From: Rhizobiaceae bacterium
GTDB lineage: Bacteria > Pseudomonadota > Alphaproteobacteria > Rhizobiales > Rhizobiaceae
Reading direction: 5' to 3'
DNA length: 64,000 bases
Assembly: GCA_017644005.1 (NCBI GenBank)
Contig: JAEPMJ010000001.1
Location: forward strand, 744,001-808,000
Part shown: one piece after another, positions 17,117 through 25,483 of the stretch
Numbering within the stretch: the stretch's first letter is position 1
How the letters are laid out: the number at the start of each line of letters is the position of its first letter
Made by a program: the position numbers and the translations under genes
Notes under the pieces: model-generated
Databases searched by the model: none
What the model was told of the DNA's origin: nothing
The model's input: only the letters and a program-made list of their open reading frames with translations

Positions 17117-18112
17117 ATGCCAGTGGCCGAGGCTTCAGTCCGGAAACGAACGGCAGGGATCGTCGGTGCAGGCTCGATCGGGTCGGCGTTTGCTATCGTC
17201 TTCGCCGCTGCAGGACATCGCGTCGTCGTTCAGGACCCTGCCGCCGCCAGCCTTGAGAACGCGCGGACGCGCGTGTCCACGTCGCTCCAGGAGCTTAAGC
17301 AATTCGATCTGCTTGACGAACCCGCGGAGGATGTCGCGGGCCGCATCGCTTATGTGGCTGACCTGAGCCAAGCGGTACACGAAGCAGATTTCATTCAGGA
17401 ATGCGCGCCTGAGAGGCTGGAGCTGAAACAGCCGCTGTTCACCGAGATCGAACGGCATGCAAAGCCCGACGCGATAATAGCCAGTTCAGCCTCGGCCATT
17501 CCGGCGTCACGATCGATGGGACATCTGGACACCAGGCATCGCTGCCTCGTGTGCCATCCCGGCAACCCGCCATATCTGATCCCTGTTATCGAAATCGTGC
17601 CGGCTCCCTTCACAGATCCAAATGTAGCCGAACAGGCGCAGCGGTTCTTTGCTGCCGCTGGCATGTCACCAATCATGGTTCGCAAGGAAATCGAAGGGTT
17701 CGTTTTCAACCGGCTGCAGGGCGCGTTGCTGCGCGAGGCATACTGTCTGTTCCGCGACGGCGTGGCTTCGATTGAAGAGATCGACAGCATTGTGCGCGAC
17801 GGGCTGGGAATGCGCTGGTCGTTCATGGGACCGTTTGAGACGGTCGACTTGAATACGCAGGGCGGGCTTGCCTCTCATGCCCAGAAGATGGGGCCGGCTT
17901 ATGCGCGAATGGGCAAGGAGCGTGGACAGGACGATCCGTGGACATCGGATCTCGTGGAGCGCGCAACGGCCGAGAGACGGTCGTCGCTTGCCATCGAGGA
18001 TTGGCAAAAGCGCACCGAATGGCGCGACCGGCAATTGATGGCGCTGCTCCGGCATCGGCGCCGTCTTGCCGTAAACCAGAACAACAGCACGACCGCGCAG
18101 GCGGCCAAATGA
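17117..18112 (+). CDS. 3-hydroxyacyl-CoA/3-hydroxyacid dehydrogenase (carnitine or L-gulonate 3-dehydrogenase-like)
   Basis: 331 residues. NAD-binding GAGSIG (17-22) and the catalytic segment CHPGNPPYLIPVIE with His147 and Glu159. The NPPYLIP form is typical of lambda-crystallin, gulonate 3-dehydrogenase and carnitine dehydrogenase relatives that act on free 3-hydroxy acids rather than CoA esters. ATG at 17117 follows GGAG; a reading back to 16958 lacks support. With BKACE it forms a two-step 3-hydroxyacid pathway. The TRAP importer downstream may bring in the acid. Confidence 0.9.
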   Translation: MPVAEASVRKRTAGIVGAGSIGSAFAIVFAAAGHRVVVQDPAAASLENARTRVSTSLQELKQFDLLDEPAEDVAGRIAYVADLSQAVHEADFIQECAPERLELKQPLFTEIERHAKPDAIIASSASAIPASRSMGHLDTRHRCLVCHPGNPPYLIPVIEIVPAPFTDPNVAEQAQRFFAAAGMSPIMVRKEIEGFVFNRLQGALLREAYCLFRDGVASIEEIDSIVRDGLGMRWSFMGPFETVDLNTQGGLASHAQKMGPAYARMGKERGQDDPWTSDLVERATAERRSSLAIEDWQKRTEWRDRQLMALLRHRRRLAVNQNNSTTAQAAK

Positions 18113-18131
18113 GATTTCCGGAAGAGAAGCG

Positions 18132-18209
18132 ATGAGTACCGTTACACCCTCGCCGCAACTACCTTTCGGAACCACCGAGCGGACCTTCGAATACGTCAGG
18201 CGCCGCTAA
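18132..18209 (+). CDS. possible 25-residue small ORF
   Basis: ATG at 18132 behind GAAGAGAAG, ending at TAA 18207-18209, just before the TRAP binding-protein gene. The peptide starts MSTVTPSPQLPF and ends in three arginines. It could be a leader peptide, a gene remnant or chance; no family is recognised. Confidence 0.25.
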   Translation: MSTVTPSPQLPFGTTERTFEYVRRR

Positions 18210-18228
18210 GCCAAACTGGGGAAACTAA

Positions 18229-19206
18229 ATGAACAGACGTGAAGTAATGATCGGGGCTTCCGCCCTGGCAATGTCGACAGGCCTAAGCGTACGCCTGGGC
18301 CACGCGGCAACCGAATTCCGCTACGCACATTTCTCACCGGTCTCCGACCCTAACCATGTCACTTCGGAGTCCTTCGCCGAGAAGCTGAGCGACGCGACCG
18401 GCGGCGAGTATACAGCAAAGATATTTCCCGGAGCGCAGCTGGGCGGCGAGATCGACGTAGTCGAGGGCATTCTGCTGGGAACGGTCGATATCTCAATTCC
18501 CAGCGCAGCATCGATCGCAAACTGGGTCCCGGAAATGAACGTGCTCAACATGCCGTTCATCTTTCGGGACTGGGATCACTACACCGCCGTTTCGCAGGGC
18601 GAGGTGTTCGATCGCATTGTCGAGCATGCAGCTGCGAAGAACATCCGAGTGCTGGGTATGCTGACCTCCGGCGCGAGGCACATCATGACGCGCGAGCCAC
18701 TGGATTCCTTCGAAGACCTGAAGGGCCGCAAAATCCGCACGGTGCAGAATCCTGTCCACGTGGCAACGTTCAATGCCTTCGGCGCCAACGCGACGGCGAT
18801 TGCATATCCTGAACTCTATTCGTCGCTACAGACGGGCCTCGTGGAAGGCGGCGATGCGGCCAACACGAACTACTTCACTGAAAAATTCTATGAAGTGGCT
18901 CCGCACTGGGCACAGGTCAGCTGGCTGTTCTACTCCAACTTCATGATCATGCGTGAAGACAAGTACCAGGCTCTGCCTGCGGAAGTGCAGAATGCGCTGA
19001 CGGCCGCCGGCCGCGAGGCCGGCGCGGAGCATTTCACCCGCTACAGGGCAAGCGACGGCGAGATGCTCGACAAGCTGATCGCCGAGGGCGTTACGGTCAA
19101 ATATCCGGATCGAGCACCGTTCCAGGAAGCCGCCAAGCAGGTCTATACCGAGTTCCTGACAAGCGACGCGGAAAAGGAACTTCTTGAGCTGATCGTCAAC
19201 AGCTAA
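18229..19206 (+). CDS. TRAP transporter substrate-binding protein (DctP family)
   Basis: 325 residues. Tat-like signal (NRREVMIG at 2-9) ending near GHAA. The mature part has the DctP fold; the central VQNPVHVATFNAFGANATAI segment holds the usual substrate-binding region. It catches an organic acid in the periplasm for the DctQ/DctM pair encoded next. GGGGAAAC lies ahead of the ATG. Its position after the hydroxyacid dehydrogenase suggests the cargo is that pathway's acid. Confidence 0.93.
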   Translation: MNRREVMIGASALAMSTGLSVRLGHAATEFRYAHFSPVSDPNHVTSESFAEKLSDATGGEYTAKIFPGAQLGGEIDVVEGILLGTVDISIPSAASIANWVPEMNVLNMPFIFRDWDHYTAVSQGEVFDRIVEHAAAKNIRVLGMLTSGARHIMTREPLDSFEDLKGRKIRTVQNPVHVATFNAFGANATAIAYPELYSSLQTGLVEGGDAANTNYFTEKFYEVAPHWAQVSWLFYSNFMIMREDKYQALPAEVQNALTAAGREAGAEHFTRYRASDGEMLDKLIAEGVTVKYPDRAPFQEAAKQVYTEFLTSDAEKELLELIVNS

Positions 19207-19238
19207 ACGACGGCTCGCTGATACCATCGTGACATGCA

Positions 19239-19268
19239 GAATGTGCGGGGAGTTTTGCCCGCACATTC
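19239..19268 (+). other. stem-loop between dctP and dctQ
   Basis: GAATGTGCGGG (19239-19249) pairs perfectly over 11 bp with CCCGCACATTC (19258-19268) across an 8-base loop. No T-run follows, so it is a likely RNA stability element rather than a terminator. Confidence 0.7.
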
Positions 19269-19287
19269 TCAACCGGAGCCACTCAAT

Positions 19288-19803
19288 ATGACCGATGACC
19301 GCCCGGCCGGCAGGGTGTCCAAATTCATCGCCGCCTACAGGTATGCCGCCGATCGCGCGGTGATGCTGATTTTCGGGTTCATGGTCCTGTCGGTGGTGGT
19401 GGAAGTCATCGGCCGGTATTTGAACTTCACCATCAGCCATTCCGTCGAGACTGCAACGTTTGCGCAGATTTGGCTGACAACCATCGGCGCCTCGGTCGCA
19501 TTGCGCCACGGCTCGATGTTTGCGCTGGACACGCTGACCAGGCACCTCGGACTTACGCTCGCGCGCGTGTTTTCGATCCTCATCGCGGGATTCGGCCTGA
19601 TACTAATTGCAGTCCTCATCTACGGCGGCGTCATTCTGACTCAATCCGGATTTCACCAGCTATCCCCGGTGATGCAGATGCCTATGTGGCCAATCTTCAT
19701 CTCGCTGCCGATCGGCATGGTGCTGTTAGGCGGCGAGATCATTCTCCAGGTCATTGAGAAATGGAACAACCCGTTTCCCGGCAATGAAGAGGAACTCGCA
19801 TGA
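19288..19803 (+). CDS. TRAP transporter small permease (DctQ family)
   Basis: 171 residues with four expected membrane helices, beginning at about residue 20. ATG at 19288 follows CGGAG; the earlier in-frame start at 19234 lies inside the stem-loop region and is rejected. It links the binding protein to the large permease and ends in a 4-bp ATGA overlap with dctM. Confidence 0.92.
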   Translation: MTDDRPAGRVSKFIAAYRYAADRAVMLIFGFMVLSVVVEVIGRYLNFTISHSVETATFAQIWLTTIGASVALRHGSMFALDTLTRHLGLTLARVFSILIAGFGLILIAVLIYGGVILTQSGFHQLSPVMQMPMWPIFISLPIGMVLLGGEIILQVIEKWNNPFPGNEEELA

Positions 19804-21077
19804 TCGCGCTGGGTTTCGGCTTTTTCTTCTTCATTGCGGTCGGCGTTCCGGTAGCGTTCGTTTTCGGGCTTGCCGCATTTGCGGCGGTTGTCATGTCGGA
19901 CCTGCCGCTGGTTGTCATCGCCCACCGCTTCTTCACCGGCCTCAACAATTTCACGTTGATGGCGATCTCCTTCTTCCTGCTCACCGGAATGCTCATGGAA
20001 GCAGGCGGTCTGGCACGTCGCATCATCGACTTCGCGATGGCGCTGGTCGGCTGGATAACGGGCAGCCTTCTTATGGTGTCGGTCATCGCGGCGACAGCAC
20101 TGGCGGCCATGTCAGGTTCGGGAAGCGCCGATACGGCAGCGGTGTCTTCTGCCCTGCTGCCCGACATGAAGCGGCGCAAATACAATATCGACTATTCCGC
20201 CGCGCTTATCGCGACGGCAGGAACGCTGGCGCAGATCATACCGCCCAGCACAATGCTGGTGCTGATTGCGGTGACCAACAATCTGTCGGTTTCGGCGTTG
20301 TTTCTGGGCGGAATCGTGCCTGGACTGCTGGTCGTTCCGGGCCTGCTTTTCATGTCCTGGCGCCACGCCAAGAAGGGCGGCGCGCAGTATGTCGCGATCG
20401 AGCATTTCAGCCTGCGAAAGGTCGGCACAACATTTGTAAAGGCGATTCCCGCGCTCGGTCTCGGCGCCGTTATTTCCGGCGGTATCTTCTCAGGACTGTT
20501 CACGCCGACCGAAGCGGCGGCTGTTGCCGTCATCTACACAATTGTGGTTGGGCGTTTCGTCTACGGCGAGCTGTCGTTCCGCGACATTCCCAAAATCACC
20601 CTCAAGGCTGGCGCCATTTCCTCGGGTATCATGTTCCTTGTTGGCGGGGCCATGATCTTCAACTGGCTGATGGCCACCGAAGGCGTACCTGACCTCGTTG
20701 CAAGCTGGTTCACCGGCAACATCGACCAAACCTGGCTCTTCCTGCTGCTGATGAACGTGTTCCTGATGATCTTCGGAATGCCTATGGAGAGCTTCGCGAT
20801 GATCCTGCTGTTGAGCCCGATCTTTCTCGAGGTCGGCATGTCCTACGGACTCGACCCGGTTCACATTGCGGTCGTCTTTGTGTTCAACTGCGTGATCGCG
20901 ATGATCACACCCCCGTTCGGCGGCACGCTGTTTGTCTCGGCGATGGTCGCCCAGCGACCGATCTCGATGGTAACGCGGCATGTCTACCCGCTGTGGGCAA
21001 TGATCACTGTGGTGCTCCTGCTGATCACCTACGTGCCGGAACTCGTACTATTTCTCCCCCGCGCAGCCGGCTTCTGA
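19800..21077 (+). CDS. TRAP transporter large permease (DctM family)
   Basis: 425 residues with about twelve membrane segments. It shows the DctM signatures MSGSGSADTAAVSS (near 102-115) and IIPPSTMLV (near 144-152), plus ITPPFGGTLFV near the C terminus. It is the sodium-coupled transport channel. It is the last gene of this transcript and is followed by a clear terminator. Confidence 0.95.
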   Translation: MIALGFGFFFFIAVGVPVAFVFGLAAFAAVVMSDLPLVVIAHRFFTGLNNFTLMAISFFLLTGMLMEAGGLARRIIDFAMALVGWITGSLLMVSVIAATALAAMSGSGSADTAAVSSALLPDMKRRKYNIDYSAALIATAGTLAQIIPPSTMLVLIAVTNNLSVSALFLGGIVPGLLVVPGLLFMSWRHAKKGGAQYVAIEHFSLRKVGTTFVKAIPALGLGAVISGGIFSGLFTPTEAAAVAVIYTIVVGRFVYGELSFRDIPKITLKAGAISSGIMFLVGGAMIFNWLMATEGVPDLVASWFTGNIDQTWLFLLLMNVFLMIFGMPMESFAMILLLSPIFLEVGMSYGLDPVHIAVVFVFNCVIAMITPPFGGTLFVSAMVAQRPISMVTRHVYPLWAMITVVLLLITYVPELVLFLPRAAGF

Positions 21078-21105
21078 CAGTTGCCGGCCCGCGCGGAACA
21101 GCCAT

Positions 21106-21129
21106 CGGCGGCCGACTGGCCGCCGTTTT
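21106..21129 (+). terminator. rho-independent terminator after the TRAP operon
   Basis: CGGCGGCC (21106-21113) and GGCCGCCG (21118-21125) form a perfect 8-bp stem with a GACT loop, followed at once by TTTTCTATT. Confidence 0.85.
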
Positions 21130-21801
21130 CTATTGAAGGAACCGGAACATATATTTGCGTGCGATATCGTCGAAATCGGGATGAAAGGTGTGCCGGTCCT
21201 TAAGTGCCGCCGCGCGGATCGCCGCCGGGCGCTCCGAAATCTCGTCGCACAGGCGTTTCACATTGGGGAATTCGTTCCAGGCGTCATCGCCCATGATGAG
21301 TGGAATACGAGTTGCCCAACCCCAGGCACCCATATCAACGATGGTGTACTCGTCGCCAAGCAGGTACCGCCGCTTCTGCAACCGCTGTTCCAGCACGCCA
21401 TAGTGGCGGCGCGCCTCGAACTGGTAGCGCCGGTTGGCATAGTCCTGGCCCTCCGGCGCATAAATCCGGAAGTGAACGGCCTGCCCCGAATATGGGCTGA
21501 GCCCCGATGCGATGAACATCAACCATGACAGCAGTTCGCCGCGCGATTTTTGACCACCCTTCGGCAGAAAGCGGCCTGCCTTTTCGGCCAGATAGAGCAG
21601 CATCGCGTTGCTGTCGAATATCGTCGCGTCACCGTCGACGAGCACTGGCACCTTGCAGTTCGGGTTCAGCGACGTCAGTTCGTCGGAGAACTGCTCGCCC
21701 TTTCTGGTATCGACGGGTACCGCCTCATACTCCAGTTCGAGCTCCTCCATCAGGAGAGCAACCTTCATCGGATTTGGAGACAGGTTGTAATAGAATTTCA
21801 C
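21130..21801 (-). CDS. glutathione S-transferase-like protein
   Basis: 223 residues. An N-terminal thioredoxin-fold domain (about 1-80) has the cis-proline loop NCKVPVL and the DSNAMLLYLAE glutathione gamma-glutamyl site; an all-helical C-terminal domain follows. Bacterial relatives of the YfcG/Ure2-like group act as disulphide or glutathione-dependent reductases or isomerases. It diverges from the second GntR gene and shares a GntR palindrome with it, so it appears to belong to this regulon, perhaps for detoxifying a reactive intermediate. Confidence 0.85.
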   Translation of the reverse strand: MKFYYNLSPNPMKVALLMEELELEYEAVPVDTRKGEQFSDELTSLNPNCKVPVLVDGDATIFDSNAMLLYLAEKAGRFLPKGGQKSRGELLSWLMFIASGLSPYSGQAVHFRIYAPEGQDYANRRYQFEARRHYGVLEQRLQKRRYLLGDEYTIVDMGAWGWATRIPLIMGDDAWNEFPNVKRLCDEISERPAAIRAAALKDRHTFHPDFDDIARKYMFRFLQ

Positions 21802-21913
21802 GGTTGTAGAGCCCTTTCTGGAGTGACGGCGGACACGGGCGTAGGTCGCCCTTTCCGGCCAGCTTGTTGCAGCAGTGGAACTTGACTAAAGGGTAAGTGT
21901 ATCGCAACTCAAT

Positions 21914-21926
21914 TTTGTCATACAAT
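21914..21926. promoter_or_regulatory. GntR-type operator in the GST/GntR divergent region
   Basis: TTTGTCATACAAT has 11/13 matches to the window palindrome ATTGTCNGACAAT. TTGTCA (21915-21920) could be a -35 for the GntR gene, with an A/T-rich -10 near 21938-21944, so the site may serve autoregulation. Confidence 0.5.
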
Positions 21927-22015
21927 CGACTGCATCAATAAATTTGCTGATTCCGCGACTTTAAGCGGCTGCTGCCCGCCACCCGGAACAGGAAATTGCC
22001 GCCTGGAGAAGCGCC

Positions 22016-22741
22016 ATGGCCACCACGAAAAGAACCCGTTCGCGGAAATCTGGGGCCCTGCCCGAATTCGAGACATCCCTTCCCAAGACGCGTCGCGCAC
22101 AGGTTGCCGAGACGATTCGCAGTTTCGTCCTTGGAGGCAGGATTCAGCCGGGCACACAACTGATCGAATCGCGGCTTGCCAGCAGCCTGGGCGTGAGCAG
22201 GAGTTCCATTCGCGAAGCAATCTGGGAACTGATTGACCAGGGCCTTCTGGTCAATCGCCCGTATGCAGGAACCTTCGTGGTCAGTCTTGATGAAAAGACC
22301 ATGCGGGACCTGTTCTCGCTCCGCGGGGCGATCGAAAGACACTGTTTCACCGAACTCTGGCCATACAGGAACGACGCCTTCCGGCGTGAATTTGCAGCCA
22401 GGCACGAGGCACTGGCTCAGGCGATTCATGGTGGCAAGCAGGATGAAATCGTCGCTGCCGAAATGGCGTTTCACAGCTTCCCCTACCAGTTCGCCGACAA
22501 CCAGACACTGCTGGACGTCTGGGAACAGCTTTCCAACAAGGTCCAACTCGGCTTCGCAATGACGCAGGGCTTTTCGCGCAACGTCGAGTTCATCGAAAAC
22601 AGCCGCCGATTTCTCGACGCTGCAATCGGCGACGACCTGAACGGGATGCTCATGGAAATCGACCGCCACCTGGCGATTGGAATCCACGACATTCATCGCC
22701 TGATGAGCAAGCAAAGCGAAGGCACAAAGGCCAGCGCCTGA
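22016..22741 (+). CDS. GntR-family regulator, FadR/FCD subgroup (second copy)
   Basis: 241 residues. Same layout as the regulator at 12231-12944 and gap-free with it over the winged helix (recognition part GVSRSSIREAIWEL at 59-72). The FCD domain has FHSFPYQFADN and EIDRHLAIG. The two proteins probably bind the same ATTGTCNGACAAT-type sites and may answer different ligands. It sits in the middle of the sites it would control, next to the DapA-like gene. Confidence 0.92.
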   Translation: MATTKRTRSRKSGALPEFETSLPKTRRAQVAETIRSFVLGGRIQPGTQLIESRLASSLGVSRSSIREAIWELIDQGLLVNRPYAGTFVVSLDEKTMRDLFSLRGAIERHCFTELWPYRNDAFRREFAARHEALAQAIHGGKQDEIVAAEMAFHSFPYQFADNQTLLDVWEQLSNKVQLGFAMTQGFSRNVEFIENSRRFLDAAIGDDLNGMLMEIDRHLAIGIHDIHRLMSKQSEGTKASA

Positions 22742-22777
22742 TCTGTTGGCGGCTGGCAATCGGACTTCATAAGTCCC

Positions 22778-22806
22778 TTGTCAATCGTCGGACAATCGAC
22801 TAACTT
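22778..22806 (+). promoter_or_regulatory. promoter with GntR operator for the DapA-family gene
   Basis: -35 TTGTCA (22778-22783), 17-base spacer, -10 TAACTT (22801-22806). The spacer contains ATCGTCGGACAAT (22784-22796), one base off the perfect palindrome. Confidence 0.55.
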
Positions 22807-22886
22807 TGCCGCATGAATATCGCTCGTCGCATATATGTGCGGTGAAGCCCAACCCAGTCACAATCGCCGCCAAGGATCGTCGTTTC

Positions 22887-23792
22887 ATGGATCGAAACAG
22901 CATTACCTGGGCGGGCTCCATGCCTGCCCTTACAACTCCGTTCGACAGCAACGGACAACTCGACGAAAAGGCGCTGATGGCCAATATCGAGCGGCTCATC
23001 GCGGCCGGATCGACCGGCTTTGTCGCGGCAGGATGCACCGGTGAGTTCTGGACACTGTCTAAGGCCGAGCGCGAGCGATGCTATCGGGCCGCGGCGGAGG
23101 CGGTGAACGGCCGCGCCACGCTGATCGTGGGGACCGGCGCGATCACCCCCGATGAGACCGTCGAAAATACGAAGCTGGCGGAAGCGGCGGGCGCGGACGG
23201 TGTACTTGTCCTGCCACCCTACTTCATCAAGCTGACGGATGACGAGATTTTCTCCTACTACAAGGAGATCTCAGACCGTACGGAAGCGCCCATCCTGCTC
23301 TACAACATACCTGCGAACGCGGTAAACGCGCTTTCTCCCGATCTGGTGGCCCGGCTCGCCGAGATCGACCACGTTGTAGCGGTCAAGGAAAGTTCCGGCG
23401 ACTGGAACAATTTCTACCAGACCCTGATTGCGGCCAAGGACAAGATCCGCGTTTTCTGCGGTCCTTCCTCGATCTACGGAGCACCTGCTGCCGATCTGGG
23501 AGCCGATGGCTTTATCGACTGTTTCCCAAATGTCTGGACGGACGGAGGTAAACCGCTTCTCGAAGCTGCGCTGTCGGGAGATCGCGACAAAGCGTCAAAG
23601 CTTCAGAAGACCGGGCGACTGCTCACCAACCTGTTCACGGCTGAAGGGCGCACCCTCTACCCGGCTACCAAGGCCGCGATGGACATGATGGGATTTCCCG
23701 GAGGCGGAACTCCCAGGCGACCGCTCAAACCACTTGACGCCAAACAGCGTGCGGGTCTTGAGAAGGGACTGGTTGAGCTGGGCCTTCTCTGA
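22887..23792 (+). CDS. DapA/NanA-family aldolase or dehydratase
   Basis: 301 residues of the class I lyase family. GCTGE (49-53) binds the substrate carboxylate, Tyr139 (YNIPAN) is the proton relay, and Lys167 (VKESSGD) forms the Schiff base. Relatives include dihydrodipicolinate synthase, KDG aldolase, 5-keto-4-deoxyglucarate dehydratase and the deaminase HypD of hydroxyproline breakdown. It is not with lysine genes and has its own GntR-controlled promoter, so a catabolic lyase is likely. A HypD-like role is possible given the D-hydroxyproline-type dehydrogenase at 9166-12083, but no hydroxyproline epimerase is present. ATG at 22887 gives family length. Confidence 0.9.
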   Translation: MDRNSITWAGSMPALTTPFDSNGQLDEKALMANIERLIAAGSTGFVAAGCTGEFWTLSKAERERCYRAAAEAVNGRATLIVGTGAITPDETVENTKLAEAAGADGVLVLPPYFIKLTDDEIFSYYKEISDRTEAPILLYNIPANAVNALSPDLVARLAEIDHVVAVKESSGDWNNFYQTLIAAKDKIRVFCGPSSIYGAPAADLGADGFIDCFPNVWTDGGKPLLEAALSGDRDKASKLQKTGRLLTNLFTAEGRTLYPATKAAMDMMGFPGGGTPRRPLKPLDAKQRAGLEKGLVELGLL

Positions 23793-23833
23793 GTCGGGCC
23801 AAAGCTTCCCACGTTGTCACCGTACCTCGTCAT

Positions 23834-23860
23834 CGGCCCGCCCACGGCGGGCCGGTGCGT
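23834..23860. terminator. hairpin terminator between convergent genes
   Basis: CGGCCCGCC (23834-23842) and GGCGGGCCG (23846-23854) pair perfectly over 9 bp with a 3-base loop. GTGCGTTTT follows on the plus strand. It lies between the DapA-like gene and the convergent SDR gene and could serve both. Confidence 0.7.
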
Positions 23861-23862
23861 TT

Positions 23863-24630
23863 TCACCTGATATAGGTGGCTCCGTTCACGTCGAGCGTGG
23901 CGCCGGCCATATAGCGAGCTTTGCCGGTCGCCAGGAATGCCACAATGTCGGCAACCTCTTGCGGGTCGCCCCATTCTCCCATGGCCAGTTCCTTGAATAT
24001 CTTCTCCCGCCCGCCCTGGCTCCTCATGAACGTCTCCGACATCTGCGTGTGGATCAGGCCAGGGGCGATGACATAGGCAAGCACGCCATCCTTTGCATAG
24101 TTGCGCGCTATGCTCTGCGTCAGCGCCTTGATCGCCGCCTTTGAGGTTCCATAGGCGAAAGCTCCCGGATTGGTCGATCCTCGCTGCCCGGCCCAGCTGG
24201 AGAAGGACACGATTATTCCGCCGCCGGCCGCGCGAAAATGGCGAACCGCATCGCGAAGCAGCCTGGCCGGCGCGATCAGATTGACCTGCAAGGTCTCTTC
24301 CCAGACTGCATCCCACTCCTCATCGGACGCGTCGATCGGCCCGTTTTCCAGCATGACCGCGGCATTGTTCACGACGACGTCGATGCAACCCTGCCATGCA
24401 AGGGCCTCCGCCCACAGACGTGAGGCTTCTTCCTTGTTGTGCATGTCAGCCTGGATGAACGTCTTACGGCCGTTCGGAATATCGCGCCCGGCCTCCTCGG
24501 CACCGATGCGGTCGGAATTGTAGTGGAATATCACTCTGGCGCCGTGCTCACCGACGGTGCGAGCGATGGCGGCGCCCATACCTTTCGAGGCACCTGTAAC
24601 CAGTACTACCTTGTCCTGCAGACCTTCCAT
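23863..24630 (-). CDS. SDR-family oxidoreductase
   Basis: 255 residues. TGASKGMG (12-19), NNAA (88-91) and the catalytic Ser144/145, Tyr160 and Lys164 (YGTSK) are present. It follows the next SDR gene with a 1-bp gap, so the two are translated together. Two SDRs in one short operon often perform successive or alternative hydroxyl oxidations. The substrate is unknown. Confidence 0.92.
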   Translation of the reverse strand: MEGLQDKVVLVTGASKGMGAAIARTVGEHGARVIFHYNSDRIGAEEAGRDIPNGRKTFIQADMHNKEEASRLWAEALAWQGCIDVVVNNAAVMLENGPIDASDEEWDAVWEETLQVNLIAPARLLRDAVRHFRAAGGGIIVSFSSWAGQRGSTNPGAFAYGTSKAAIKALTQSIARNYAKDGVLAYVIAPGLIHTQMSETFMRSQGGREKIFKELAMGEWGDPQEVADIVAFLATGKARYMAGATLDVNGATYIR

Positions 24631-24631
24631 A

Positions 24632-25396
24632 TCAAGTGATCCTGAATCCGGCGTCGATCGGAAGGAGATGCCCGGTTATTGCCGCAGACAGTTTCGACGC
24701 AAGGAAAAGGACGCCGTCCGCCACATCGTCTTCGGTCGCGATTCGGCCAAGGGGTGTCTGCTCGGCAAGCAGTCGCTCCGCCTCAGCTTCCGTTGGTCCG
24801 CCGTTGGTTGACCGGAAGCGAATACGCTCACGCAGAGCATCGGTGAGCACCGGACCCGGGCCAACCGCATTGACCCTGATACCGTATTGTCCCAACTCAA
24901 GCGCCGAGCAGCGCACAAGTCCGAGCACGGCATGTTTCGAACTGGTGTATGCGCCCTGCAAAGGAGCGCCGGTGACGCCGTTGATCGAAGCGGTGACGAC
25001 AATCGACCCGCCGCGCTTTTTCATCAGAGGAACCGCGTGCTTGAGAGTCGCAGCTACCCCCCGCACATTGATCGAAAAGACGCGATCCCACTCATCGAGG
25101 TCTATGTCCTCGGTCTGGCGCCAGGGAGGGACTATGCCGGCATTTGCCACGACGATGTCGACGGTATCGAATTCACTCGCGACCCGTGCAAAGGCGGCAG
25201 CGATGCTCTGTTCGCTGCTGACATCGATGTCCGCCTTCTCGAATGCCGGAGGCTGTGTCGCGGGTTCGATCACATCGGGGAGATCAAAGATCAACCCTTT
25301 TGCCCCCTGTTCCGAAAGGCGTTTTGCGACGGCGTAGCCAATGCCACGTCCACCCCCGACAACAATCGCGCTGCTTCCGTTCAACATTCCCTGCAT
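24632..25396 (-). CDS. SDR-family oxidoreductase, NAD type
   Basis: 254 residues. The glycine motif is GGGRGIG (14-20); Asp39 after the second strand favours NAD; NAG (85-87), Ser137, Tyr150 and Lys154 (YTSSK) complete the active site. Three close ATG codons exist. The one at 25396 has GGAG seven bases upstream and is preferred over 25402 and 25387. A GntR-type palindrome lies just upstream at 25423. Confidence 0.9.
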   Translation of the reverse strand: MQGMLNGSSAIVVGGGRGIGYAVAKRLSEQGAKGLIFDLPDVIEPATQPPAFEKADIDVSSEQSIAAAFARVASEFDTVDIVVANAGIVPPWRQTEDIDLDEWDRVFSINVRGVAATLKHAVPLMKKRGGSIVVTASINGVTGAPLQGAYTSSKHAVLGLVRCSALELGQYGIRVNAVGPGPVLTDALRERIRFRSTNGGPTEAEAERLLAEQTPLGRIATEDDVADGVLFLASKLSAAITGHLLPIDAGFRIT

Positions 25397-25422
25397 TACC
25401 ATCTCCCACGACCGATATGTTG

Positions 25423-25435
25423 ATTGTCCGACAGC
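25423..25435 (-). promoter_or_regulatory. GntR-type operator upstream of the SDR pair
   Basis: ATTGTCCGACAGC matches 11 of 13 positions of the ATTGTCNGACAAT palindrome and lies 27 bp ahead of the SDR start, in the probable -10/-35 zone. Confidence 0.5.
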
Positions 25436-25483
25436 TGAAGCAAAATTGATTCCCGTGCGCGCTGCCGAGCCGTCATGGGAATG

